A DNA stretch of 11,277 bases from Candidatus Heimdallarchaeota archaeon (GCA_030671945.1 DAOVHJ010000043.1:1-11277), one strand, 5' to 3'; counted from the first letter of the stretch, positions 1 through 7,391 are shown. Notes: a model not told the origin generated them from the sequence alone. A program made the numbers and translations.

Positions 1-56
1 AATTTCTTCTCTTTTTCCCCGGTAACAATTTAGTATACAAATAGTTTCAACTAATT

Positions 57-734
57 CTAATGCAGTTTTTTTTCCTCACTCTTTTCTATGATATCTATTT
101 CATCTGTTTCAAGTCCTCTTTCCTTTCTGCTCTCGCGTAATTCAGCAATCATAGCTTCATCACTATCTCGAGGTATTGAACTATCCCCATACTTACCGAA
201 CAATACTCGTACACGAGCCATTGTAAAAGCAATAGCTATCTGAATTAAAATGAAGATTGCTGGAATCCCAAAGAGAAGTGGGAATATTTCAAGTGGTTCC
301 GGATATTCTAGAAATTTCTGAACCAATATTAAGCACAATAATGAAATTGAAACAGAAGTGGTTGCATTAATTGCACTAACAGCTAAGGCTTCTTTTTTAT
401 TCCCTACAAAATAGGATATAGCTAATCCCATGGCAGGACAAAAGATGAATACCCCGAAATCATACATCCCTCTACCTTCACTACCTTTAAACACAAATGC
501 GAAGAGTAGTAGGGTTGTTAATTGAATTACAGAAAAAACAATTGATAAAATGATAAATCGTTTCTTATTAGGAATATATTTTTGCTCTTTCCAAGATGCT
601 TTTCTTGCACTTTCTACAATTTCTTCATCCATCAAAATATCTTCTTCTATCTCATCATTTTGTTTTAGTGCTGGGTCAGTTTCAGACAAAGCTATGTTCC
701 ACCAATCTTTTCTATAATTTAATCTGTCACACAT
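57..734 (-). CDS. Four-helix membrane protein of unknown function
   Basis: I do not recognise this 225-residue protein. A charged N-terminal stretch of about 58 residues (acidic at 27-40, then basic around 44-59) is followed by four hydrophobic segments at roughly 60-82, 91-110, 114-138 and 147-171. A charged, hydrophilic tail of about 50 residues (acidic, rich in Glu, Arg and Lys) ends the protein. No signal peptide is visible, and the charge pattern suggests both ends lie in the cytoplasm. No catalytic or binding motif stands out; Cys99 and Pro100 in the second helix and Pro158 in the fourth are the only notable membrane residues. The ATG at 732-734 is the natural start, with no clear Shine-Dalgarno site upstream, and the gene ends in TAG. 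It is transcribed divergently from the HAD gene across about 90 bp. The reading frame is convincing, but any function would be a guess. Confidence 0.8.
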   Translation of the reverse strand: MCDRLNYRKDWWNIALSETDPALKQNDEIEEDILMDEEIVESARKASWKEQKYIPNKKRFIILSIVFSVIQLTTLLLFAFVFKGSEGRGMYDFGVFIFCPAMGLAISYFVGNKKEALAVSAINATTSVSISLLCLILVQKFLEYPEPLEIFPLLFGIPAIFILIQIAIAFTMARVRVLFGKYGDSSIPRDSDEAMIAELRESRKERGLETDEIDIIEKSEEKKLH

Positions 735-825
735 TTAAGAGTTTTATTTGAGTTATGCGATTTGTATTATTGAGGGATAAATCTAAATTTAAGAAGAAAA
801 TATTCCATCTATTGGTTTGATTGAG

Positions 826-1494
826 ATGCTTCTAATTGATGATTTAATAGAGAAATGGGGAATCAAATACATTATCTTTGATCTTGATGGTACCCTAATT
901 GATACTCTAGATAAGCACATTCTTGCATTCATAAAATTATTTAAAGAAAATAATCTGGTAATCTCAGAAGAACGAATAAGTGAGAATATGGGAAGGACAC
1001 CGAAAGATACATTGCTTACACTTGTTCCTGAACTCAAAACAAATCAAAATAAACTCATCACCTTGGCTAATCGTAAAGAAGAAATACTGACAACATTACT
1101 TGAAAATATTCCTTTGTTTACTGGTGCAAAGGAAATACTCAAGTATCTAAAGGAAATTGATCTGCCATTAGCTTTAGCTTCATCCACACCGAAATTTAAT
1201 GTGCAGAAGATGTTAATCTCAGCTGGAATAAATGACTATTTCAAAGTAATTATCACAGGAGAAGATATTTCCATTGGAAAACCAAATCCTGAAGTATTTC
1301 TGAAAGCAGCTGATAAAGGGCACTTCTCCAAAAACGAATGTATGATTATAGGTGATTCCCCACATGATGTACACGCAGCGAAGAATGCTGACATGAAAAT
1401 TATTGCAGTAAATACCGGGATACATAGTTATAAAGAAATTCAAGAATCAAAACCTGATTTGATTGTAAAAACACTAATTGACTTACTAATATAA
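826..1494 (+). CDS. HAD-superfamily phosphatase (phosphoglycolate phosphatase/beta-phosphoglucomutase type)
   Basis: This predicted cytoplasmic HAD hydrolase of 222 residues is the size expected for subfamily I members with a helical cap. Counting from the ATG at 826, motif I is FDLDGTL, with nucleophile Asp19 and acid/base Asp21. The helical cap covers about residues 28-95. Motif II is the ASST stretch (Ser119), motif III is Lys152 in GKPNPEVF, and motif IV is GDSPHD (Asp177, Asp181). All catalytic positions are intact, so the enzyme should be an active magnesium-dependent phosphatase or phosphomutase. The substrate cannot be read from sequence; phosphoglycolate, sugar phosphates or nucleotides are typical for the family. 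An in-frame TTG lies 9 bases upstream, but I prefer the ATG because a weak TATA-like AAAATATT (797-804) sits about 25 bases before it. No Shine-Dalgarno is visible, which fits a leaderless message. Confidence 0.9.
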   Translation: MLLIDDLIEKWGIKYIIFDLDGTLIDTLDKHILAFIKLFKENNLVISEERISENMGRTPKDTLLTLVPELKTNQNKLITLANRKEEILTTLLENIPLFTGAKEILKYLKEIDLPLALASSTPKFNVQKMLISAGINDYFKVIITGEDISIGKPNPEVFLKAADKGHFSKNECMIIGDSPHDVHAAKNADMKIIAVNTGIHSYKEIQESKPDLIVKTLIDLLI

Positions 1495-1562
1495 AATTAA
1501 AACTTGGGATAAAAGAACAAGTAAAACTAATGAATTTGTAACTTTAGAAACAGTAAAAAGTC

Positions 1563-1598
1563 TTATATAATATTTAACTTCAACAGTTATATAATATT
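1563..1598 (+). promoter_or_regulatory. Twin TATA-like boxes, an exact 12-bp direct repeat
   Basis: TTATATAATATT occurs at 1563-1574 and again, identically, at 1587-1598, 24 bp apart start to start. Each resembles an archaeal TATA box. The downstream copy is about 25 bases before the ATG of the 53-residue gene, which suits a leaderless transcript. The upstream copy would place the transcript start near 1592-1596 and include the GGTGA site. The match is seen directly; the promoter role is inferred from position. Confidence 0.55.
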
Positions 1599-1604
1599 GA
1601 TACT

Positions 1605-1609
1605 GGTGA
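1605..1609 (+). promoter_or_regulatory. Shine-Dalgarno site GGTGA for the 53-residue microprotein
   Basis: GGTGA lies six bases before the ATG at 1616 and complements the TCACC found at the 3' end of archaeal 16S rRNA. It supports translation of an otherwise very short reading frame. Confidence 0.6.
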
Positions 1610-1615
1610 ACAACA

Positions 1616-1777
1616 ATGTCTGATCGATTAGGATTTGGCTGGCAATTTATAGGAGTAATATTATGCGGATTTGTTTTTGCAATACCAATCGCTATAGCTT
1701 ATTTTATTGCAAAGGCTATACAAGGTAGAGTTCAGAAAATAAAAGAGAAGGATGTTGAAGATCAAATAGTTATTTAG
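1616..1777 (+). CDS. 53-residue single-span membrane microprotein
   Basis: This short ORF encodes 53 residues. The hydrophilic N-terminus (MSDRLGFGWQ) leads into one hydrophobic helix at about residues 11-33, and a basic then mixed-charge cytoplasmic tail follows (about 34-53, with several Lys, Glu and Asp). Two aromatic residues, Trp9 and Phe11, flank the membrane entry. The layout suggests a small bitopic membrane protein with its C-terminus inside. Gene status is supported by a well-placed GGTGA Shine-Dalgarno, TATA-like boxes immediately upstream, a TAG stop and a T-rich terminator candidate just downstream. No family is recognised. Possible roles include regulating a membrane complex, but nothing in the sequence shows this. 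It stands alone between the HAD gene and the convergent DNA polymerase gene. Confidence 0.65.
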   Translation: MSDRLGFGWQFIGVILCGFVFAIPIAIAYFIAKAIQGRVQKIKEKDVEDQIVI

Positions 1778-1780
1778 ATC

Positions 1781-1804
1781 CTCTTCCTATTTTTTCTTCT
1801 TTTA
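1781..1804 (+). terminator. T-rich archaeal terminator candidate
   Basis: A pyrimidine-rich stretch begins four bases after the microprotein stop codon and contains a run of six T (1790-1795) followed by TTCTTTTAT. Archaeal RNA polymerase terminates at such U-tracts without needing a hairpin. The position between convergent genes fits. Confidence 0.5.
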
Positions 1805-1856
1805 TCTATTTATTATTAAATTATTTTTATAATTAAATTAATTTGAGAAATATTCT

Positions 1857-4610
1857 TCAGTTTTCCTCATTTTCAAAGAATTTACTTAGTTTCATTTGTT
1901 TTGTATGAGTCTTCTTTTCATTTTCTTTTTCTGATTCTAAATCCTCTGAAATCTGTTCAGTTACTGTTTCATCAGATATCCTTTTGAAGATTTCATCAAT
2001 TGGCTCGGTTGTCAATTTGTTCTTAATTTCTTGCAATGAAACCTTTATACCAAAACCCTCTGAAGCTCGCAAAATTTCTGCAAGATAATGCTCGCGATCA
2101 ATTTCTGTAACATATTTAGGATGTTTAGCGCGATCACTTAGAATACCTTTGCCAGGAGTTATTACCCATTGAAATTTATCAAAATCCTTCCAAGCAGTTG
2201 TTGGATCCAATCCTTCTCTTTTAGCAAAATCAAGAAATGCTTGAACAGCTGGCATTTTTGATTTATATTTTCCAGGTTCTTTTTTAATTGGCGAGAGAAT
2301 AACTGCTTTTGGAATCAGTTCTTCAGCTGACATTTGGAGAATTTCAAGACCTAAATCAATAAGATATTGTTTTGCTTTAATCATGCCTGGATCAACATCA
2401 TCATCTTCAACTTTCTTCTTCAAAACAGGTTCTGTTAGGATTAATTCTAGAACTTTCTTTTGTGAGTCTCGAGAAAGCATAGACCAATCAGAACGAACTG
2501 CTTCAAAACCCGTGATCTTTAATTTTCCAGATAAAATACTATAAAAGCTATATGCTTTTGCTCTCCCTGGCTTGAAAATTAATCTGTAGGCAATATCTTC
2601 TAAAGTTAATTCCATAGCTTCAGGGAATTTAGAATTGAGATTTTTAAGAATCGAATTAGTAATATCCATTAGCTTTTCTAGATACTTTTGTTTTTTCTTG
2701 GGATTTTTTTCATTAAAGGCATTTATTACAAAAGACTCATCTAGTATTTTTATGAACGCAGAATCAGTATCTCCATAGATGATATCAACCGGAGTTATCT
2801 TTTTGGAAACCTCTTTCAGAAGTTTTTCCATTTGAAGAATGTAGGTTCTTGCGATATTTGTAATTGCATTACCAAGTGTAATGGAATAAAACCGGCTTCG
2901 AATATAATTGTGACTTCCATACATACTATTAGCAACGATTTTCATTGAATACTGTTCTTTGTCAAGAATAACTCGTTCCTCTGATAATCTCCCAATCATT
3001 TTTTCATCAGTTATATTTTTTAATTTTTGATCAAGAACTTTGATTGCTTCTTTCGTTTGTTCGCGACGTCGAATCAAAGATTCTTCCATTAATGATAAAC
3101 ATGATTGAGGTTTAGCGTGAAATAACTCAAGTGGATTAGCATCTTCAATATCCTTCACTCTTTTGAGAGATTCCCCACCTATATTATGGGCGACACAAAC
3201 AGAAGGATACATACTCCGAAAATCACTGATAATAACGCCAAAGTGTAAAGTTCCTTTGGGAATTAGAACTGTTCCTCCCGTGTGTGGATTTTTCTTCCTT
3301 TCAACTCTCCTTCTAGCAACTTCATCATCACTAGGAGCCATAGGAATCAAAACGTCTTGTATTCCAGCGAACCTCATAAGTTCAAATTCACCTTGGATTC
3401 TTTCTGTGCTTCCTGGAGCTTCGCCTGGAGGATAGCCAGTTAATCGTATCACCTCAAGCCATCCTTGAACCCCTAATTTCCAAGTTAATTCGTAAGTTAA
3501 TTTGCTATCAGTTAGGGAATATTCCTCAAGTTTCTTTTGATTTGCTTTGTTACCTTGTAAAAATCCTGATCTCCATAATTCACCAGTGGATTTCTTTATT
3601 TCGATTTTCCCGTACCCAAGAACAGTTTCTGCTATGTCTCCTAAACCCTTTTTACCAGATATAGGGTGAATCCCCCAGGTTCTAGGTGAAATATCATAAG
3701 AAATTCGTCCTTTGACTCTATAGCAACGATTACGAGTGGAATAGAAGACAGAATCATTTTGAAAAATTGAGAGTAAAGCAGAGGGAATTCCTAATTTTTC
3801 CATTCTAGCCAGGAGATATGGAAAGTCGAAATTATCTCCATTAAATGTAATTATAACATCTGGTTGTATACTATTCACTTCTTCAATGAATTCCCGAATC
3901 ACTTTAATTTCATCTTGATTGGTATCTCCTTGAAGAATGAACGTTTTGCCTTTACTATCAAATTGATTTGTCCCCCAAACAATAGAAATTGCAACTATTC
4001 TTTTAGATTTACTACTTAATATATGCTGAATAGTCTCTTGTAGATGATCAATTTCGATATCAAATGCCATAATTTTTAATTTATAAAAGTAATCTGCGGA
4101 ACTGACAACTTCTTTTGATTCTGGCTTTATTTGCTTGTAACTAGCATTTACAAAAACAGTGTTCTTTTCTTTCTTGATATCTGACGAATTTACTGTAAGA
4201 ACATTCAAACCACGTATATCAAGATCTAATAAAAATCGTTTCACAAAAGGAATATCTGCTTCGTGTATTTCATAACCTGCATCTTTAAATCGTGTTCTAA
4301 CTGTTGGAGTTTGTTCGGGATGAGAACCAGATAATTTGATTAACCTTAATTCTTCTCCCCCAAAATATCTTTTTTTCTTGATTTCTTCAATGCGTAGTTT
4401 CCATTTCCTAATGATTGGATCCTTTTCGATGAACTCTTCAATTCCTTTTTTATGGGAAATAAAGAAATAAGGTAGAAAATCGTTAATTGTTACAATTACT
4501 GTTTCGTTTTTTGTTTTGCCAAATAATCTTATTGTTGGTGAATTATCAGTATCTTTTATTTTATAATCAAGATCAATGAGCATAAAAGAGAATTCAGATA
4601 AATCTACCAT
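1857..4610 (-). CDS. polB: Family B DNA polymerase with C-terminal PIP box
   Basis: This 917-residue replicative-type DNA polymerase carries an intact 3'-5' proofreading domain and an intact polymerase domain. Exo I is FDIE (Asp184, Glu186), Exo II runs from Asn257 to Asp262, and Exo III is YSLTD (Tyr364, Asp368). Polymerase motif A is DFRSMYPS (463-470), motif B is KIVANSMYG (Lys557, Asn561, Tyr564), and motif C is YGDTDS with metal-binding Asp614 and Asp616. The KxY element (Lys685, Tyr687) and a thumb segment FEAVRSDWS (702-710) follow. A charged linker then leads to the C-terminal PIP box QMKLSKFF (905-912), which predicts binding to the PCNA sliding clamp. The ATG at 4608-4610 is preferred over a TTG 12 bases upstream, because a TATA-like box lies about 28 bases before it and the extra residues (MCCA) add nothing. 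Length and motifs are normal for archaeal PolB. The assignment to the PolB family is secure; placing it in the PolB3 group rests on the PIP box and is less certain. Confidence 0.97.
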   Translation of the reverse strand: MVDLSEFSFMLIDLDYKIKDTDNSPTIRLFGKTKNETVIVTINDFLPYFFISHKKGIEEFIEKDPIIRKWKLRIEEIKKKRYFGGEELRLIKLSGSHPEQTPTVRTRFKDAGYEIHEADIPFVKRFLLDLDIRGLNVLTVNSSDIKKEKNTVFVNASYKQIKPESKEVVSSADYFYKLKIMAFDIEIDHLQETIQHILSSKSKRIVAISIVWGTNQFDSKGKTFILQGDTNQDEIKVIREFIEEVNSIQPDVIITFNGDNFDFPYLLARMEKLGIPSALLSIFQNDSVFYSTRNRCYRVKGRISYDISPRTWGIHPISGKKGLGDIAETVLGYGKIEIKKSTGELWRSGFLQGNKANQKKLEEYSLTDSKLTYELTWKLGVQGWLEVIRLTGYPPGEAPGSTERIQGEFELMRFAGIQDVLIPMAPSDDEVARRRVERKKNPHTGGTVLIPKGTLHFGVIISDFRSMYPSVCVAHNIGGESLKRVKDIEDANPLELFHAKPQSCLSLMEESLIRRREQTKEAIKVLDQKLKNITDEKMIGRLSEERVILDKEQYSMKIVANSMYGSHNYIRSRFYSITLGNAITNIARTYILQMEKLLKEVSKKITPVDIIYGDTDSAFIKILDESFVINAFNEKNPKKKQKYLEKLMDITNSILKNLNSKFPEAMELTLEDIAYRLIFKPGRAKAYSFYSILSGKLKITGFEAVRSDWSMLSRDSQKKVLELILTEPVLKKKVEDDDVDPGMIKAKQYLIDLGLEILQMSAEELIPKAVILSPIKKEPGKYKSKMPAVQAFLDFAKREGLDPTTAWKDFDKFQWVITPGKGILSDRAKHPKYVTEIDREHYLAEILRASEGFGIKVSLQEIKNKLTTEPIDEIFKRISDETVTEQISEDLESEKENEKKTHTKQMKLSKFFENEEN
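1875..1898 (-). other. PIP-box codons at the polymerase C-terminus
   Basis: The eight residues QMKLSKFF match the PCNA-interacting consensus Q-x-x-hydrophobic-x-x-aromatic-aromatic exactly and lie five residues from the C-terminus. This is where archaeal PolB enzymes bind the sliding clamp. Confidence 0.85.
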
Positions 4611-4633
4611 CGCACAACACAAGAATTATTGAT

Positions 4634-4641
4634 TCATATAA
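4634..4641 (-). promoter_or_regulatory. TATA-like box for the DNA polymerase gene
   Basis: On the minus strand TTATATGA is centred about 28 bases before the polymerase ATG. This is the spacing expected when transcription starts at or next to the start codon. No Shine-Dalgarno is visible, consistent with a leaderless or very short leader message. Confidence 0.45.
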
Positions 4642-4698
4642 TGTTGCTAACTTATTTCATTTGAAGTTATCTAAAACCAAGAATAAAATTGATTAGAA

Positions 4699-5697
4699 TC
4701 AGCTCTGTATAATTGATTTCCGCAAACTCTTGATATCATCTTCACTGAGAATAGTGTCAGGAGAGATAATGATCTTATAGATGCATTCACGACATATCTC
4801 TGAACCAATTTTAACTCCGTAGATTTGTGATAATATAACTGCATCTTCATATCTTTTATGTGTGACTTTGATATTCCTAGTCACTATTTGTTTAGTAGTT
4901 ACAGGACATCTCAGAATTTTCTCGCCATTCTTTAGAATACTAAAATCTGTACAAATATCCTTGCCGGAATTATCCATAGATTCCTTTCTAAGATCAGGTA
5001 TTACTTCTAAAACCATTTTACTAACTTCATCATGAAATCCAAAACTAGTAAGTTCTGTTTCTATAAATTGATCTTGATTCATACAATAAGTAGATCCACC
5101 ATCCAATACCTTAACCATCGGACAAGGATAATGAAATGAGTAATCTTCTTCTTTTTTTGTATCCACTTTAAACTCGGGAACTTCTCCTGTTGTTTCTTTC
5201 AAAATCCAACTGTAAACTTCTTTTAGACCAACAAGAGTTACAGCACTTGTACTAATCATTTCCCAAGATCTGTCAAGAACTCCTTTCAAACCCAACTTGC
5301 TAATCAAAGTACTTTCTTTGATGGTTTTCTTGAGATCAGATTTATGTCTTAGAACACACATAGGAACAAGCTTCTTCTGGGTGTTGGCTAGAATTCTTTT
5401 GAATTCTTTTGAAACCTCTTTAAGATCCTTCTTATTTCCAGAGTCAATAACAAAAACTATCAAATCTGCAAAAGGGAGAAGAGGAGTTACTTCTTCTCGG
5501 AATTTTTCTTGGCCACCTAAATCGAAAATACGAAAATTCATATCTTTCGTTGGTAACGTACTAAGAGAAACACCTAAAGTTGGAGCTGTCTTGAAAACGT
5601 CTCCTTTTGTAAAAATATTGAGAATGGTCGTCTTTCCTGCGTTAGATAAACCACAGAATAGGATAACTTTCGATTTCTCTTTTCCAATTTTAGGCAT
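4699..5697 (-). CDS. Arf/Rag-like small GTPase with novel cysteine-containing C-terminal domain
   Basis: This 332-residue protein has an N-terminal Ras-superfamily GTPase domain (about 10-168) and a C-terminal domain (about 187-332) that I do not recognise. The G1 P-loop GLSNAGKT (16-23) is Arf-like. The switch I threonine is probably Thr40. G3 is DLGGQ (59-63), as in Arf and Rag proteins. G4 reads HKSD (118-121) instead of NKxD, which is the form found in eukaryotic Rag/Gtr GTPases, and G5 is TSA (150-152). There is no Gly2 for myristoylation and no amphipathic N-terminal helix, so Arf-style membrane insertion is unlikely. The tail holds Cys192, 205, 249, 264, 302 and 305, including CPM, RCP and CREC groupings that could bind zinc. 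A longer frame begins at a TTG at 5854-5856 but runs into the nurA gene. The ATG at 5695-5697 is chosen because the GTPase domain begins there and a TATA-like box precedes it. Partner and pathway are unknown. Confidence 0.88.
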   Translation of the reverse strand: MPKIGKEKSKVILFCGLSNAGKTTILNIFTKGDVFKTAPTLGVSLSTLPTKDMNFRIFDLGGQEKFREEVTPLLPFADLIVFVIDSGNKKDLKEVSKEFKRILANTQKKLVPMCVLRHKSDLKKTIKESTLISKLGLKGVLDRSWEMISTSAVTLVGLKEVYSWILKETTGEVPEFKVDTKKEEDYSFHYPCPMVKVLDGGSTYCMNQDQFIETELTSFGFHDEVSKMVLEVIPDLRKESMDNSGKDICTDFSILKNGEKILRCPVTTKQIVTRNIKVTHKRYEDAVILSQIYGVKIGSEICRECIYKIIISPDTILSEDDIKSLRKSIIQS

Positions 5698-5713
5698 AGT
5701 AGCTATATTTTCG

Positions 5714-5725
5714 CTTATATATAAA
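5714..5725 (-). promoter_or_regulatory. TATA-like box for the GTPase gene
   Basis: On the minus strand TTTATATATAAG is centred about 23 bases before the ATG at 5697. This is one of the clearest TATA-like boxes in the window. It lies in the 76-bp gap after nurA, so the GTPase gene probably has its own promoter and a leaderless or nearly leaderless message. Confidence 0.55.
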
Positions 5726-5773
5726 ATATATTTCGATAGTGACTTGTAAGTATAAAAAGAAGATATTATTTGG

Positions 5774-6841
5774 TTATTGAATAATATCTCTTCGTTTTTT
5801 GGACATAAATGCTTTGTAAACTTCTGGTGATTCATGAAAGATTTTCTCAACAACAAGATTTACGATGCGTGAGCCATAATCTTGTGACATGTGAGCTTTT
5901 TTATGAGTGAGATAAGCGGGTGTGATGAAACCACTGCCATCATGATATGTGACCATTGCTTCTTGAATTTCCTTTAAACGGTTCTTTTGCGGTAAAAGAG
6001 AATCAACTCGTATAGGTTGAGATCCATCCTTTAAAACAAAGTAACTAAGATAGAAAGATTGCAATTCGTTTTCCTGAAACACGTTTGCTGCTTTCCAAAC
6101 TTTTTGTCGTACGGGACTGATTTTAGGAGCAAATTTAATTGGTTTAGTAAATCCTGCTTTACCTTTTGAAATAATATTGATTAAAGACACATCATTAATT
6201 GGTGGTTGTTTCTTAGAATCTTTGTGTAAATGTTTAATCAAAATATTAGCTCGAGAATCTTTGGAAACACCAACCAGAACTATATCATCTAAAATACATT
6301 TAGTGATCAATTCATAAGCTGCTTGAATGAATTTTTGATAAAGACTAAAGAATTTTTCAATATATGATCCTTCATCAATACTATCTAAATCTTCCAAGTA
6401 AAATCTTAAACTATGAGGAATACCTTTGTAAGCAAAATTAGTTATGGATCCATCAAGGAATAGGATATCTGGTTTCATTTCTGCCAGCTTTAACGCAACA
6501 TTCACCTCAAGTAAATCCCGAAAAAGAGATCCAAAATTCCTAGGATCATCATCCATAGTTAAAATTTCAACATCATCTTCTTCAATCCAAATTGGATTTT
6601 TATTTTGCTCAAAGATAGCACCTGCTGCACGTGAAGGTATTATAGCTAAACCTACAAAATCTTCTGAAAAACCACCACCATCTAAAGCAGCAATTTTCCT
6701 AGGGTTGATCTGTGTAGGTAAATCAAAGAATGGATACTCGATTTTCTTAAGCTCTTTCACAATATTTCGTAGTTTGTCTTGAGCAAGTCTTACTTTTGAT
6801 GTGATATTAGTTTCAAAATCCTTAGTATCTTTTTCATCCAT
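5774..6841 (-). CDS. nurA: NurA-family DNA nuclease
   Basis: This 355-residue protein fits the NurA family, 5'-3' single-strand and double-strand DNA nucleases that work with the HerA translocase and Mre11-Rad50 in archaeal DNA end resection. Visible family marks are ALDGG with Asp54, FLDGS with Asp130, GVSKDS around Lys194, and a C-terminal segment PAYLTHKKAHMS with His313 and His317. These acidic and histidine positions match the RNase H-like metal site of NurA. Length is typical. The chosen start is the ATG at 6839-6841. A TTG 33 bases upstream would add only residues with no family match, and a TATA-like box sits about 24 bases before the ATG. HerA, Mre11 and Rad50 are absent from this window, although nurA often sits with them. 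The neighbours are a TPR gene upstream and the GTPase gene downstream. Confidence 0.85.
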   Translation of the reverse strand: MDEKDTKDFETNITSKVRLAQDKLRNIVKELKKIEYPFFDLPTQINPRKIAALDGGGFSEDFVGLAIIPSRAAGAIFEQNKNPIWIEEDDVEILTMDDDPRNFGSLFRDLLEVNVALKLAEMKPDILFLDGSITNFAYKGIPHSLRFYLEDLDSIDEGSYIEKFFSLYQKFIQAAYELITKCILDDIVLVGVSKDSRANILIKHLHKDSKKQPPINDVSLINIISKGKAGFTKPIKFAPKISPVRQKVWKAANVFQENELQSFYLSYFVLKDGSQPIRVDSLLPQKNRLKEIQEAMVTYHDGSGFITPAYLTHKKAHMSQDYGSRIVNLVVEKIFHESPEVYKAFMSKKRRDIIQ

Positions 6842-6860
6842 TTCTGATCCCGATCCATAC

Positions 6861-6868
6861 AATATAAA
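6861..6868 (-). promoter_or_regulatory. TATA-like box for nurA
   Basis: On the minus strand TTTATATT is centred about 24 bases before the nurA ATG and fits a leaderless start. A GGGATC stretch nearer the ATG resembles a ribosome-binding site only weakly. Confidence 0.4.
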
Positions 6869-6921
6869 ATTCAAATTAGTTATTATAAATATACACCTAA
6901 TAATTCAATCTGCTATTATTT

Positions 6922-7305
6922 TCATTTTAATGCTTTTTTCATTGTATCTTTGGCTTCAGCTTCTTTTCCAAGTTTTCTTAAAGCTAATCCTTTATTGAAT
7001 AGCGCATCTCGATGTTTTGGATCAATTTTGAGGATTGTGTCAAAGTATTCTAATGATTCTTCAAATCGAGAAGCTTCAATCAACACTAAACCTTTCATAA
7101 ATAAGTAATCAATATCTTTAGGGTTTAGTGATAATAAAATATCATGGACTTCTACTGCTTCATTGTGTTTTTCAAGATGACGTAAGCAAGAGGATTTTTC
7201 TAAAAGTGCTGAAACATTTTTTTCATCTTTACTAAGAATTTCATCCAGTTCTTTGATTCGTTCTTTAATTTCCTCTGGTTTTTTCTCGTGTATATCTTCA
7301 GTCAA
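6922..7305 (-). CDS. Small TPR protein
   Basis: This 127-residue protein has a charged helical N-terminus (about 1-29) and two full tetratricopeptide repeats at about 30-63 and 64-97. A partial third repeat occupies about 98-127, seen in the spacing of Gly, Ala, Leu and Tyr/Phe and in the terminal NPK and DPK turns. TPR proteins are protein-binding scaffolds, and the partner cannot be deduced. The start is a problem: no ATG precedes the repeats in this frame before Met70. The best choice is TTG at 7303-7305. An ATG lies nine bases upstream in frame but is followed by AAT and then the stop TAA, so the sequence reads as a two-codon mini-ORF ending immediately before the TTG. The gene lies 80 bp upstream of nurA in the same direction and may belong with it. 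Confidence 0.8.
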   Translation of the reverse strand: MTEDIHEKKPEEIKERIKELDEILSKDEKNVSALLEKSSCLRHLEKHNEAVEVHDILLSLNPKDIDYLFMKGLVLIEASRFEESLEYFDTILKIDPKHRDALFNKGLALRKLGKEAEAKDTMKKALK

Positions 7306-7355
7306 TTAATTCATCTCACAATTGAATGTTTTTAATTTTCATAAACAAATAACAT

Positions 7356-7385
7356 GATAATACCTTCATAGTTATGAGTATTATC
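7356..7385. repeat. Imperfect palindrome in the TPR/hflX divergent region
   Basis: The 8-base arms GATAATAC (7356-7363) and GTATTATC (7378-7385) are exact inverted repeats. An inner 4-bp stem TCAT/ATGA around an AGTT loop extends the hairpin, with two unpaired bases. It could be an operator serving both divergent genes or an RNA hairpin. No regulator is known. Confidence 0.5.
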
Positions 7386-7391
7386 CCTTTA

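Noticed and set aside
1..56. Left edge searched for a neighbouring gene or RNA
   Set aside because: No start, stop or RNA-like structure could be supported in this short stretch.
1815..1836. AT-only hairpin between the microprotein and polymerase genes
   Set aside because: The stem is made only of A and T with a bulge and is expected by chance in such AT-rich DNA; it has no U-tract suited to the polymerase transcript.
5391..5410. Tandem 10-bp repeat GAATTCTTTT
   Set aside because: It falls inside the GTPase coding sequence and reads as an ordinary Lys/Phe-rich helix segment; two copies are too few to suggest a functional repeat.
5297..5749. 150-codon open frame on the plus strand opposite the GTPase gene
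   Set aside because: It lies antisense to a gene with clear GTPase motifs, has no recognisable domain and is a reading-frame shadow.
5698..5856. A 53-residue N-terminal extension of the GTPase from a TTG codon
   Set aside because: It overlaps the end of nurA, has no family features and would bury the good TATA-like box inside the coding region.
6444..6782. 112-codon open frame on the plus strand opposite nurA
   Set aside because: Serine- and lysine-rich translation with no family features, opposite conserved NurA motifs.
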